From Trachythela sp. YZ-2020 (Eukaryota; Cnidaria; Anthozoa; Malacalcyonacea; Clavulariidae): DNA of 64,000 nucleotides. The number at the start of each line of letters is the position of its first letter. The first letter of the stretch is position 1. The notes under the pieces are model-generated. The model saw only the letters and a list, made by a program, of their open reading frames with translations. It was not told the origin of the DNA and did no database searches. Shown in pieces: positions 1 through 11,492 of the stretch. The translations under genes were made by a program, and so were the position numbers. Location of the stretch: assembly GCA_016169945.1 (NCBI GenBank), contig JADLSH010000332.1:1-64000 (forward strand). The letters are read 5' to 3'.

Positions 1-891
1 TCGATTGCCAACAGAACAAGTATGAGCGCCATACTTGAAAAATTGATAAAGCATATGTTGATAAATGTTGAAAAGAATCGAGGTGGGCATATATTCACTT
101 AAACTTATTAAATATGTTTTCAGTAAAAATTGTTAAACTTTGAAATAGATGAATAATATAACAAAACGTGAAGAACAATACCAAGAAAATCGGCGGGAGC
201 TTGCGCTGATTCGGTCAACAACAGACGTGTTGCCGCCTATTGCATACGATAAATAGAATCATGGACAGAAATTTTTCAGGATCTGTTTAGCTAAGTTCTG
301 TTAAAACTCTGTATTCATTAAGACCCTGTGGACAGTTGAAATGGAAGAATATAGCCACTTTTACCATGCACATTGCCGATAACTGGAAATTTTCTATTAG
401 TGATGCCCTTTTTATTGCTTTAATCAATGAGGCCTTCTTTACTTACAGACCTTCTCTCGCTTCTCTATCTGAAAAATTACAATCATCACAGAATAATGTA
501 TACAGTAAATAATTTGACATCCCATCCTCCTTATTTCTAGTTAACCCATTAGCTGGCAATCAGTGGCGTGCTGGCAGGGAAGGCAAGGGGCCATGGCCTC
601 CCAACACGATATGGTTTTTGGGGGCGCCAAAACATAAATGGGGCGCCGAAAATTGCCTAAATCACACAAAAGCGCACTGAAAAGCGCTGGTCAGATTAGG
701 TGTCAGATCTGATGAGCCAACGAGAGAAAAAGTTTGAGATTGTTAATGATTGATACGTTGTAATTTATCTGATAAAACATCCAAATAGATATTAGTGTTT
801 CCGATATGCCAGGTTTTTCTTATGTTCGCTATCGCAATGTCGTACTTACTACCGCCTTCCGCAAACACTTGTTCAAAGTGCTGGTGCGCGC
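1..891. other. Intergenic, no gene recognised
   Basis: No reading frame here has recognisable similarity and no clear splice-bounded exon was seen. A G+C-rich patch around 560-660 looks like the edge of an interspersed repeat, but the family was not recognised. Confidence 0.4.
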
Positions 892-2955
892 TGAGCCTAG
901 CACCTCAAAAATGAACAACATGCAAGTAGAAACTCAACCATGGACTAGGGATCTCCAAATTTCTCCCTCCATTCCACACAGCCACACTTCAAAAACACTT
1001 TGGGCCTGGAGTCTCAGCAACCTTCTGGCACTCAAAAAAGATGAGAAGTTAGTTATCGGCTCTTTGAAAGGATATATTAGCAATGTCCAAGCAAAGCCTA
1101 ATATTCCAAAGAGTGTGAAGTGAAAAATAATTTATATTAAAGCAAATGTACATGGCCATCTATAGAAATGTTAGTTATATTGTTTATGTGCTAAACAAGT
1201 TACTGGAGATGTTGTTCATGCTCGTTGTTCATATAAATGAAGGGAGCCGATGTAAACATGTTGCTGCTATACTATATCAAATTGTGACTATGTACAATTG
1301 AACTGTTAGAAGTCCTAATGTTTTGGCATGTACAGAGTCTTGCCACAATTGAATGTTCCCCAGCTGGGACAAGCATCTGATGACACTTTATCCTTTTGAA
1401 GATATATAGTATTTAAAAAATCATCCTATCTAAAAGATTCAAAAGCGAAAACATAGAAAATGAGAGAAATGTTGACTGGCAACCTCCAACACCACCCTCC
1501 AACCAAGCTGTATCTCCAAGAATGACATCAAAACTTTGGTCAATAGTTTTACAAATGCAAAGGAAAGGCTGAATACTTAAGTACTGTTTTACAGTCTAAC
1601 AATTAACACAACCAGTTTTGTTCGAAGAAACGCGCTGGTAAGCTTCCTTCAAAAAACATTGCACTGAACAAGCTCCATGCAACGCTAAAATGATAACATC
1701 ATGTTCGAGGATCAAACACTAATTGTGCTAGAATTTAGGAACACAAAAAATTAATTTAGCTTAGTGTTCCTTCTATCTTGCTCATGTAGCACTTTTATGC
1801 TGGCAGTTTGGAAAGTAATCGCAGACCAGTTTCTGGAAATATAGGAAAGAAACACACATGCGTGACAGGCCTCTTGTGATAGGGTGGTACAATGGAAAGA
1901 AAGCACCGTGTCACTGCACATCAAATTTTGGATTGGTGATAAAAAGAGAAAACAAATTTATCCAAAATCACATGCACGCCAAAACACTAACACGATAGGT
2001 ACAAAGTCATCCTCATGTCCTACGCACTTGTACATAGGAAACAAAATGAAACTGAAGCATGAAACAGTATATTTCCACACCAAGCAAAATCCTGTGGGAA
2101 TGGTCTGCTCGTTATGCGGTTTGTTGACAAAACATCCACCTTGGTTGAGGGGCCAGCCCAGATTTTCTTGTGCATGATGTGCTAGTGAACCCAGCCCATC
2201 TTATATCGGACTTAAGAGAGAAATTTAACCTTTCTAAAGTTGATGGTAAAATTCTGCTGTTGAAAAGGGAACTCATAATTTCATTATTATCAAGTTCAGA
2301 CATGTTTGGCCCACAACTTGAGCTTCCAGTGGGCAGATTTTGTTTTTATAGGAAAAAAGATCTTCTGCATATTAGAGAAAAAATTTATGTTGACAAGGAA
2401 CTTTTGGCAGAAAACAATGTTACCAGGAGTTAACAGAGAGTTCTCTATTTTTGAGTTTCTGCTCTTCCCCAAATAAATATGTAAGACTTTTATTGTACAT
2501 GATTCCCACAAATAAATATGTGTTGTAAAACAATCATTACAAAATTGGGAGTGTTAGTAGGTCTTAGAAGTGTAAACTATAATTGCACTTACTATATAAT
2601 ACTTAAGCCTAGTTTCCATTTGGTCTTTACCAGTCTTTTCTACCACAACAAGTGGTAGATGTGAAATAGGTTCTAGATCTATCTTGTTCTTTTTGCATGT
2701 TGTATGCAAATCAGTCTTTACTGATTGCAGATGATGTTGACACTCTGTTACATCAGTCACTTGTCGTGCCAGTGACAGCTAATGACCAAATATGGATAAA
2801 TCAGGCTTTACGTGTATGTTTAAAAATGCTTGACATTACTTTGAATGATGCACTAAGAAAGCCCCCAAAACTGCAAAAATCTCTGTGTTTACTTACAGAA
2901 TAACTTGGTGTAACATGCGATAGTTTTTTATCTCTGGCAATATCCTCAGTAGCTT
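892..2955 (+). mobile_element. Decayed ISL2EU-type transposon copy (SWIM/YqaJ gene relic)
   Basis: This stretch follows, with many substitutions and indels, the same order of sequence as the better-preserved element at 26012-30421. The shared opening lies at 892 and about 26620. A broken SWIM zinc-finger region sits near 1200-1280 and the YqaJ-nuclease-like 3' part near 2100-2430. A fragment near 2895-2955 matches the 3' end of the minus-strand transposase around 28710-28760. Stops and frameshifts interrupt it throughout, so no protein is expected. No terminal inverted repeats were found, so the ends are approximate. Confidence 0.7.
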
Positions 2956-3250
2956 AACAGCCTATATAGTGAGTAATTAAATATTCAAATGGCGCTCGCT
3001 TGGCGTCATATTGGGAAGTGGACGTCATTTTGCGTATTACGTACGCGTGCGTGCTGCCATTGTATGCCGGTACGCATTGTACGTACTGGGTACATCGATG
3101 CGCACGCACGTGTAGCATGTGTTCCTTTATAATGCGACTGTTACGGTCTCGTTTTAGAAATGAAAACGGCGCATGCGCAGTAACCGAACACTCTCACAGT
3201 TATCTTACATGCTCTAAAACAAAATGCTCAGGTGGCCCGATTGTAGATGT
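2956..3250. other. CpG-rich spacer with a partial foldback-element copy
   Basis: Around 3015-3120 the sequence is rich in ACGTACG/GCGTGC words. Positions about 3165-3240 repeat, imperfectly, a segment that recurs inside the foldback element (3285-3375) and at its other end (7960-8040). This is an extra partial unit just outside the element. No gene seen. Confidence 0.4.
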
Positions 3251-3424
3251 CATACTTCCAAGTGTATGGGGTGGTCCAAAAATGGTGCGTTGAGCAGATG
3301 AGCATTGCTACATGCGCACAGTAAACTGAGCACTCCTACAGTTTATCTTACATGCACTCAAACACATGCTCCAGTGGCCGGTGGCCTTTGGAAAAAAAAA
3401 AATTATAATAAAACTGAGGAAATT

Positions 3425-3865
3425 CTAAGTGAAACCTCAAGAGGAGAACCCCTGGAGGGAACCCCAAGGAGGGAATCCCTGAGGGAACCCCGAGGGAACT
3501 CTGAGGGAACCCTGAGGGAACCCCGAAGGGAACCCTGAAGGAGAACCCTTCAGAGGGAACCCCTGAGGAACCCCTGAGAGAACCTCGAGGGAAACTCTCG
3601 AGAACGCAGGGAACCCTGCCCGTTTCCTACAGAACTACAGAACCTCTTCGAAATGTTTACATCTACCGAGACCGGACTTGAGCCGAGGTGCCCCACATCG
3701 ACCTCCTACATCGACCTCGCCATCGACTCCTCACATCGACTCCTCACATCGACTCTCCACATCTGACCTCACATCGACCTCGCACGATCGACCTCACATC
3801 GACTCTCTACATCGACCTCAGCATCGACTCTCCACATCGACCTTCACATCGACCTCACATCGAAC
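3425..3865. repeat. Two minisatellites in the left foldback arm
   Basis: About 3425-3610 is built from degenerate GAGGGAACCCC units. About 3690-3865 is built from ACATCGACCTC/ACATCGACTC units. Shorter inverted counterparts occur at about 7862-7925 and 7785-7850. Long open frames across these blocks are repeat translations, not genes. Confidence 0.75.
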
Positions 3866-3868
3866 CCC

Positions 3869-6800
3869 ATAACCAAAGTCCCCTAAATGCACTTCTGCGA
3901 GAGAGCACCCTTTTTTTTATCCCCATGCCAAACTGTACCACTTATATGCCTCCCCTGATGGACATCCCAACAAGACCACCCAGTCATTATTAAACGAATC
4001 TGTTGACCTTCCAAATAACTGTACACTGCCATGTAAGCCCCCTTACTGCTAGGAGATTCCATCAACTTAATACCACTACACATTCAAAACAGAGGATTAG
4101 TAGTCCGTGAATTCATGGGATGGAAAATGAGATAAACTTATCACTTTCTAACTGAAACTTGGCTCAATGACTCAATTACAGACAGCGTTGTAGCATACCT
4201 GGGTTTTACAATCATACGCAAAGATAGATCTATAAACAACCATGGCGGAATCTGTATTTATATCAGAGACGGTGATACGAAACTCAAAATCCTTTCAGAA
4301 ATTTCATGTTGTTCCGAACACGAAATCTTATGGCTTCATATAAAACCTAGACGACTTCCTCGTGAATTTTGCTCAATCATAGTTGCCGTCCTATACCACC
4401 CCCCCAGTGCCGACGATTTCAGCATGCAGAGTCACTTATTTCAGACACTGAGCGAAGTCGAAGCAAAATTTTATAGCTGCGGTATTATCATTGCCGGGGA
4501 CAATCGTCTAAATGTGAATCAAATAATTAAGCATTTTCGGTTGGAAACAAATTGTTAAATCACCAACTCGAGGCGAAGCAATACTTGATCTTATATTAAC
4601 TAACATGCATAAGTTCTACAAGTCTCCGCAAATACTCCCTCCAATTGGATTATCTGATCACAACACAGTTGTAGTTTCACCCACCCACATTGGGCGGGGT
4701 GAAGAAAGCAAAACCTACATTTGTATACAAACGAGACCTTCGTCAGAGTAAGAAAGATGCCATGGGGAGATTTTTACAATCAATCCTTTGGCCTGAAATT
4801 TTTGCTCAATCACAAAGCTGCGAAGATATGTCGAATTTTTTTTTATGACATTGTATCTATTGGTCTTGACCTCCTCATGCCAATTAAACGGATTAAGAAA
4901 ATCTCTGCAGATGTTCCTTGGATGACTGATAAATTGAAAACATTTATAAAAAAAGACAAGAAGCCTTTTTCAATTACGGTCCAAAATCCAACTGCTTTAA
5001 ATACTACCGAAATATTGTCAATCGTGAGAGAAAAGCGTGTAAATCAAAATACTATACGACCAGGTTCACAGTAAAGAAAAAGATAACCCTAAAGCTTGGT
5101 GGAGTGAAATTAAACGCCTAGGAGGAATTCTCTCCTCTGAAATCAATGAATAGCTCCTAATAAATTTGATAAATATCGCTGGTCTTGAAGATATATCGGA
5201 ACAAGAACTAGCAAACAGAATAAATATAGCCTTTCTTGAGCCCTTATCAGAATATCAACTATCTTCACCGTTAGATCGACTTAACTTAGAGGAAAACCCA
5301 GAATTCTTAGAAGTTTCTGAAGAAAGGGTTTTGTCACATCTCTAAAAACTCAACTCTAGTAAAGTGGTGGCCCTGACGAAGTGCCCAATTGGCTCTTGCG
5401 AGAGTATGCTGTAATCCTTGCCCTCCCAATTAGTATACTCCTAAATACATCCTACAAACAACAACGCCTACCTGCAATATGGAAACTTGCGAATGTTTCA
5501 CCGCTGCCAAAAGTAAAAATAGTACAGACCTGAAAAAGAACTTAGCCCATTTCATTAACACCTAATATTTCGAAGGTTGCAGAGCATTTCGTTGTTAATG
5601 ATTATGTGAAAGCAGCTGTTTTGAAGAAAATTGACCCCAATCAGTATGGAGCAATTCCTAAATCATCGACGATCTTTGCTCTTCTTAGTATGGTGCATAA
5701 CTGGACCTCCGGGCGGCGGTACCGGTTCTACAACTAGAATCATTTTATTTGATTACCAAAGCTTTTGATCTAATTGATCATAGAATTTTGTTTAATAAGC
5801 TACTTCAGTTAGATCTACCACGGGCGCAAGTGTTATAAACTGGATTATTGATTTCTTAAGTAACAGATTCCAAAGAGTCAAACTTTCACAAGGATGTTTT
5901 TCAGATTGGGGTGCAGTACCTTCGGGCGTCCTCAAGGCACCATTTTGGGTCCATGGCTCTTTTTAATCTTGATAAATGATTTATCTATCACAGATACTGA
6001 CTTATGGAAATACGTGGATGATACGACAGTATCGGAAACAGTTGACAAAAACCAACAGAGTAGAGCACAGACAATTGCTAATGAGATGTCACAATGGTCC
6101 CAAAACAATAAAATGAAGCTGAATGAAGAGAAATGTAAGGAGCTCCGTATTTCCTTCTCAAAAGTCCCTCGTGATTTTAACCCGATACTTATTAACAATA
6201 AAAGTATTAGAGTCGTAAAAATCCGTTAAACTTCTGGGCTTGTCATTCGATAATAACCTGACGTGGAATTTACATATCGAAGAGGTAGTTAAAAAGTATC
6301 CAAACAGATCTATTACCTGATCCAACTCAAACGGGCCAGTATTCCTCGGAATGATCTGGTTCTATTTTATGTTATTACATGTATTCGATCAGTTATCGAC
6401 TATGGTATCCCTGTCATTTACTATTCGTTGCCAAAATACTTGCGTTCCGAATTGGAAAGATTACAAAAAGAGCTATTAGAATTATCTGTCAAACACTAAT
6501 TACGAAGACGCTTTAATTAGTTGTGGATTGGAGTCACTGTCTGTTCATCATGAAAATATTTGCACTAGTTTATTTCAAACAGTAGTTGCTGATGAAAATC
6601 ATAAGTTACGAAGTTTACTGCCACCTACACATACTTCTTTTTATGATTTAAGAAACGATAGGAAATTTGAAATTCCTAGATGTAACACTAATCGTTTTCA
6701 ATCTAGTTTTTTTGTGGCTTCGTGCCGCAAATCATTTATCTAATGCTATTGAAATGACTTAATATTTTTAATAATTTTAAATTTTATAGTATATTAAAGT

Positions 6801-6969
6801 AATAAACATCTTGTATATATAATATTTATATGGAATGTCATTATAATGGCTTGATAAACTCTTATTTTATATTCTCGTAATTAGTTAAATTTTCTTGTAA
6901 AAAAACCCAACGCAATTCAGCCTATGGCTGCGAAGTATTTTATTAAATCTATCTATCTATCTATCTATC
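3869..6969 (+). mobile_element. Decayed non-LTR retrotransposon (Jockey/CR1/L2 superclade) with (CTAT)n tail
   Basis: An endonuclease/reverse-transcriptase element lies on the plus strand between the two halves of the left foldback arm. It ends in a CTAT microsatellite at 6948-6969, typical of LINE 3' ends. The foldback arm resumes directly afterwards, so the LINE inserted into an existing foldback element. The 5' boundary is inferred from where arm homology stops. No long target-site duplication is evident. Confidence 0.75.
4120..6742 (+). pseudogene. LINE ORF2 relic: APE endonuclease and reverse transcriptase
   Basis: Translated piecewise over all three frames, this gives an APE-type endonuclease and then a reverse transcriptase. 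Endonuclease signs are LTETWLNDS near 4150, an IIAGD motif near 4490, and LSDHNT near 4650. RT signs are YRPISLTPN-like sequence near 5540, FDYQKAFDLIDH near 5745, PSGV/GPWLFLILINDL near 5920, and YVDDTT at 6012-6030. The C-terminal segment (LERLQKRAIRI near 6450) is typical of the Jockey/CR1/L2 group. At least six frameshifts and several stops are present. The YVDD box survives, but the protein cannot be made. Confidence 0.8.
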
Positions 6970-7112
6970 GACCCTCGCATAGAAAACAGCGTAAAAGCTG
7001 GACAATATGTGTAAATAATTGTTATACCTAAAGGAATACATTGTTTAAAACGTTAATCTTTGTCTGTGTTAATTTATGCATGCATCCAAGCGTCACTAAT
7101 TACTCATATTTT

Positions 7113-7256
7113 GGAGAGCTCCACAGAAGCTCCACAGAAGCTTCACAGAAGCTTCACAGAAGCTCCACAGAAGCTTCGCAGAAGCTTCACAGAAGCTTTA
7201 CAGAAGCTCCACTGAAGCTCCACAGAAGCTTTACAGAAACTCCACAGAAGCTCCAA
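7113..7256 (+). repeat. AGCTTCACAGAA minisatellite, left arm
   Basis: About twelve tandem 12-bp units of the type AGCTCCACAGAA/AGCTTCACAGAA. The inverted counterpart lies at 7523-7625, on the other side of the spacer, so the two blocks can pair in a single strand. Confidence 0.85.
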
Positions 7257-7522
7257 TGAAAATTAATGGCGAAAAACGCGCAATGAAGTGTGTGAATTTG
7301 CACGAAGATGAGTCTAAAGAAACCATGGCTATCGAACAATAAAGCCAAAACGTATTAAGAGAAACATCTATTTTGCTGTGTGTAATTTAATACAAAACAA
7401 CATTGTGCAATGCGTACGTACAATACGTTTTGGCTTTATTGTTCGATAGCCATGGTTTCTTTAGACTCATATTCGTGCAAATTCACCTACTTCATTGCGC
7501 TGCTGCCATTAATTTTCATTGA

Positions 7523-7625
7523 GCTCTGAGTTTCTGTAAAGCTTCTGTGGAACTTCAGTGGAGCTTCTGTAAAGCTTCTGCTGACTGCAGCTTCTGTGAA
7601 GCTTCTGTGGAACTCTGTGAGCTTT
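7523..7625 (-). repeat. AGCTTCACAGAA minisatellite, right arm (inverted)
   Basis: Complement of the 7113-7256 block with fewer, more degenerate units. It is part of the right foldback arm. Confidence 0.8.
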
Positions 7626-8099
7626 CTCCAATGAGTGGTGGAAATTCAATGACGGCTTATGATTGCATCACAAAGATTAACGTTTTAAACAATGTATTCC
7701 ATTAGGTATAACAATTATTTACACAAATATACAGTTATTAAACATATTGTCCAGCTTTTACACTGTTTTCTATGCGAGGGTCGATGTGAGGTCGATGTGA
7801 AGTCGATGTGAGGTCGATGTGAGGTCGATGTGAGTCGATCCGTGAGGTAGATGTAAACATTTCGGGGTTCTGTAGGTGTTCTGCAGGGGTTCCCTCGGGG
7901 TTCCCTTGGGGTTCCCTCGGTTTTGTTTTGTTTTGTTCTTTTTCCAAAGGCCAATCGGGCCACCGAGCATGTGTTTTGAGCATGTAAGATAACTGTGAGA
8001 GTGCTCGGTTACTGCGCATGCGCAATGCTCATCTGCTCAACGCACCATTTTGGACCACCCCCCTATACACCCTTGGAAGTATGAATTTGGAAGGCTCCA

Positions 8100-8441
8100 A
8101 AATCTCAGTTTGTCATCAAGCACAGTTTCACGTGCATCTCCTCCAACCTCGTTTACTGCACCTCTTGCAGCAAATGTGGCTTGCTCTACATCGGAGAGAC
8201 TGGAAGACGTTTAGGCGATAGGTTTGCTGAGCACTTGTGTGATGTTAAGAACAATGTGCACAACAAACCGGTTGCTAGGCACTTCAACAGTGCTAACCAC
8301 TCCTTTTCTGATATGAAAATATGCGCCATTCATCCCATTATTGGTGGCAATGATATCCGTCGGAAGCAAGAAAAGCGTCTCATTTTTAAACTTGGCACCA
8401 TTCAGCCTGATGGTATCAATGAGCGCCTCTTCTTCATCTAG
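8100..8441 (+). pseudogene. PLE GIY-YIG endonuclease domain, C-terminal fragment
   Basis: Reading the frame of the codon at 8103 gives a Cys-rich knuckle (YCTSCSKCG) immediately followed by LLYIGETGRRLGDRF and EH. This is the GIY-YIG core as found at the C-terminus of Penelope-like reverse transcriptases. The frame is open to the stop at 8439-8441 with the usual tail (VARHFN, RLIFKLGT). In an intact element this nuclease nicks DNA for target-primed insertion. Only the C-terminal ~113 residues remain and no start codon or RT precedes them, so this is a fragment, although its own frame is unbroken. Confidence 0.82.
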
Positions 8442-8719
8442 CTCATTCTTTTCTCTTAGATACTTCTTATATACTTTCCTCTATATCCCCTCTTCCCTTC
8501 CCTTGTACGACATTTATAGCGCTTTGATAAGTGTAACGCCTGTGCGGAGGCCTTCGACCCTATAATCGGGCCGAAGCCTGCACGCAGTCGATATCTTTAC
8601 ATATTAATTCTATTTTGTTATGATTGTTATGACTACTTTCATTGGTTAATATTTTGTTCACGTGACAGCTTTTATAGCGTTGCTATAAAAGCTGATGTAA
8701 TGTGTTTATCTGTCTACTA

Positions 8720-8762
8720 ATTTCTCCTGACGAAGGGCTTTAGCTCGAAACGTCGAGATTTT
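8720..8762 (+). ncRNA. Minimal hammerhead-ribozyme-like motif of the PLE
   Basis: The core CTGACGA (8727-8733) and GAAA (8747-8750) flank a 4-bp helix (GGGC/GCTC, loop TTTA). GAAA is followed directly by CGTC (8751-8754), so A-C-G-U would be the only stem III and is self-complementary. Stem I is TCTC/GAGA (8723-8726 with 8755-8758). Small PLE-associated hammerhead variants that lack a proper stem III and act as dimers have been reported. One extra base (8734) sits between CTGACGA and the helix, so activity is uncertain. Confidence 0.6.
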
Positions 8763-8803
8763 GTTTATACCTTTTAGGCACACGCGAAGCAACCCTCAAT
8801 TTG

Positions 8804-9466
8804 TAGAACAAAGATAGCTGTCTACTACTGTAAGGGGCTGATTACATGGAGCTTTTTCAACCCCGGGGCCAAATTCAGCCCTGGGGCTGAAATGCCCTTA
8901 GTTTCTGCAGAAACGATTGGAAACTTCTGGGTCATATATATACAAATCCTATGGTGAGAATCTTTCACCTGTACTGTCTAGTCGTATAATAATAATATTA
9001 AAATGGGTTTAACACTCTAAGCGGCATTTCACCCAAAAGAACCCCACCTTGGTACAGGTTATAGCAAATATAATATTTTGTACTCATGACGATGACGTAA
9101 GAATTAATTAAGATTTAAAATGAATTCTTATGTCATCGTCACAAGTCACAAGCACCTGCGATACACGGTGTATACCACTTTATTTTCAAATGGCAGTCGA
9201 ACAAAATAAATTTAATATACAGATATCGCTGTGAATTGAATAAAAGGTTAGTGACTCAAACAACTCTGGCGTGCTCCCTTGCTTGACATTGTTGTTTCAG
9301 TTACACTATCTCAGGCTGATTGGCTTTGCTTTAACTTGATTGGACTGACGTATTGTCTAGTGATCAAGTTTATGTATTTTTATTTTAATGATATAAAAAG
9401 TGAGCCTCGACTTTTGTTTCTCGACTTATGTTTTACTAATTATAGTTATCCTTTATTTTTTTCCAG
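8804..9466. other. Spacer with one hairpin
   Basis: No gene recognised. An 18-bp inverted repeat with one mismatch (arms GACGATGACGTAAGAATT and its complement) lies at about 9086-9142. A G+C-rich segment at 8835-8900 is of unknown origin. Confidence 0.4.
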
Positions 9467-10126
9467 AAATTGAGAGCACTATTACAGCATTGGTTCTCCA
9501 ATCCTGTTTGAAAGAGAAGGCCATTTCAAAAAATCTCTTTTTCATGATTTGCACAGTAAGTATATTTTAATAGAAAATTTGACACACTTCATGCAGAGGA
9601 GAAGTGTTGGGCATAGATGAGTTAACTATATACTATATATTTCTATGCCTCTTGTTAAATCATTACTTGACCCTTTCGATAATTACGTCATTACGTAAAC
9701 ACTTTTTTGGCCTGGAGGCCTGATTCTAGATCCGATTGCCTTATGTCTTTATTAATGAGAGCAAAGATTCCTGGTAAAAATAAAGATGTAACAATGTGAC
9801 TTAGGCTCAGTGTTAAGGGGTGAGGTTAAGGGCCTAAGGTTAGTCGATATTGAACTTATAAACTAAAATCAAAATGAATATTTTCAGGATGATGATTCCA
9901 TTGACGAAGAAGTAGAGAAATCCACCTATCCACGGATTATAGCTTCTGGAGACCTGGCAATCTTGGATCCTTTTTACATCGCTGCTGATGGACAAATCTA
10001 TTTAAACTTCTCAGGCAAAAATATTCCAGTAGCTATGGCGGTGACCATGCTTATCGCATGTTGTTTTATGTGCTGAATATGGAGTACACTCCAGGAGTTT
10101 CGAATATCTACGCCTTCCTGGAAGTG
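9467..10126 (+). pseudogene. 3' exon relic of an uncharacterised metazoan protein family
   Basis: Two exon-like segments have matching phases. One is 9467-9555 (acceptor TTTTTTCCAG, donor GTAAGT, open for 29 codons). The other runs from 9888 (acceptor ATTTTCAG). The joined translation contains PRIIASGDL and then, after a frameshift near 10035, YVLNMEYTPGVSNIYAFLEV. From memory this resembles the C-terminal segment of a large uncharacterised family that is abundant in fish and invertebrates. The reading frame runs into a GTGTTA-type repeat at 10124 and stops. The frameshift and the repeat-derived ending point to a relic. Function unknown. Confidence 0.5.
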
Positions 10127-10364
10127 TGACTGGTGTGACTTTAGCACCGAAAAGGCGTGTTACTTTAACACCAAAACAAAGTGTTAAATTAACTCTAAAA
10201 ACCAGTGCTAATGTCACACTAGGAAAGGTGTTGTTTTAGCACCGTAACTAGTGTTAAATCAAACACCATCAAAGGCGGTGTTAAAATAGCACCCAAAAAA
10301 GGTGTTACCTAATTTTTTATCACCACTTTTCGGTGTTAAATTGACACCCTAAAATTAACAGTGT
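10123..10364. repeat. GTGTTAAATTAACAC-type repeat element
   Basis: The segment is made of variants of GGTGTTAAATT and TTAACACC in alternating orientation, so it is full of short palindromes. It interrupts the end of the preceding gene relic. Similar short-palindrome elements occur in many animal genomes, but the class is not assigned here. Confidence 0.6.
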
Positions 10365-11448
10365 ATGAGTAGCTCTGTCGGTAGGCTGTGTAGCTTTTCA
10401 GTTCTCAGTTGTTCAGTGTAGTATACTCAATAAGCTGGCGCCTAATGCATATAATTAGATGAAATAACGTGATGGTACCAATGATGAAGAAATCCGAGAG
10501 GGAAATGCTTAGAAAAAAAAATACAGTAAGCCGAAAATTTTCGTTTCTCTCTACTTAAGGTCTGTAAATGGTGGTATCCTTGACGTTAATATCCAAATTC
10601 AGAAGTATTTCACCACAGAAAATTACCTTAATTACTACACAAACTCATTGATCACTGAAGAAGATGATTATTACTGCACCTTTAAATCATCTCTGGCAAA
10701 GGCTTATTGCTCTTCGAGCATTTCTATTCATATTCAAATCAATTGAGTTCAACTATTGTGGGGCTTTTAAAACTATAGGGCCCTTAGAGCGAGAATTTCT
10801 GAAATTTATGTAGAATTCTTGGTATTGTTGCGGATTGGATTGAAGGCGAATCAAACTGAAATTAGTTGGAATATTTGTGATTAATACTCTCAGAGCGCTT
10901 TACCATCATGAGTTTGCTCAATTTGCATTGCTGTATCACGGCACTTGGAAGTCGGAAATGACTCGTCATTTGTTATCGCCTTTGGGTGACATTAACACAG
11001 ATTAAATTAGTTGTAGAATAAAACCACGTAAAATTTACTAAATTTTAATACAGTTGGATGAAATGTCATGGGCCGGTGTCTTTTCATAAAATCATAATTT
11101 TTATGTCACATAGTGCAAACATCAACTAGCGCATAGACCTACTATAAAGTCAAAACTCCAAACCACGAAACCTCGAACTCTAATAGCGGGAAGCACAATG
11201 GACGTGCGCATGTAACCAAGTATGAATATGCAAGAATGCAAATTTTATTTGCAACAAGCAACGAACAAGTAGAAGCATTGGGAGAGAAGCATAAACAAGC
11301 CCATATACTGTACTCTGCATGCTTTTTGGTCGAGATATTGCGATTCTGAGTTTTGACCTTCGGAGGTCAGAGGAGGTTAATTCGAATTTGCTATATATAA
11401 TATACATACTATACATGATCAAAATGCAAAACAATGGACACTAACATT
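10365..11448. other. Intergenic, weak exon candidate only
   Basis: An open stretch of about 60 codons at 10560-10745 on the plus strand has no recognisable similarity. A copy of the GST-omega promoter palindrome lies at 10956-10971. Otherwise nothing supported. Confidence 0.35.
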
Positions 11449-11492
11449 TTAATTCGACGTTTCGACTAACTTGCAGTCATCATCAGGAATGA
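11449..11492 (-). ncRNA. Hammerhead-like motif, diverged PLE type
   Basis: On the minus strand: CTGATGA, one base, a perfect 4-bp helix (GACT/AGTC, 7-nt loop), GAAA, then CGTC. Stem I is ATTC/GAAT. The arrangement matches the motif at 8720-8762, while the helix sequences differ and still pair. No PLE coding sequence is attached. The 11493-11878 stretch beyond it shows nothing recognisable. Confidence 0.55.

Larger units (their letters stand above)
3251..8083. mobile_element. Long foldback (palindromic) element, interrupted by a LINE
   Basis: The two ends are inverted copies of each other: the left end starts CATACTTCCAAG at 3251 and the right end finishes with its complement at 8072-8083. 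The left arm is 3251-3868 plus 6970-7356, separated by an inserted LINE. The right arm is 7422-8083. A unique spacer of about 65 bp (7357-7421) lies between the arms. The arms carry matching blocks in mirror order: a promoter-like G+C segment, a GAGGGAACCCC-type minisatellite, an ACATCGACCTC-type minisatellite, and an AGCTTCACAGAA-type minisatellite. They differ mainly in repeat copy number. No transposase is encoded, so it is probably non-autonomous. Superfamily unknown. Confidence 0.75.
8084..8803 (+). mobile_element. Penelope-like element (PLE), 5'-truncated
   Basis: The fragment has the C-terminal GIY-YIG endonuclease of a PLE followed by a 3' region shared, in inverted orientation, with 11879-12440. 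The shared 3' region includes a perfect hairpin (AGCTTTTATAGC and its complement, about 8668-8695) and the hammerhead-like motif at 8720-8762. Homology between the copies ends at about 8803. The 5' truncation falls at the right edge of the foldback element (8083). The reverse transcriptase is absent. Confidence 0.82.

Noticed and set aside
709..740. CTGATGA followed by GAAA, hammerhead-like
   Set aside because: The bases between CTGATGA and GAAA form no helix and there are no stem I partners.
3305..3993. Open reading frames rich in EPREP or HIDSPHR repeats
   Set aside because: They are translations of the foldback minisatellites; the same applies to 7041-7259 and 7715-8025.
5373..5379. CTGACGA in the LINE
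   Set aside because: It encodes part of the RT and has no GAAA or helix after it.
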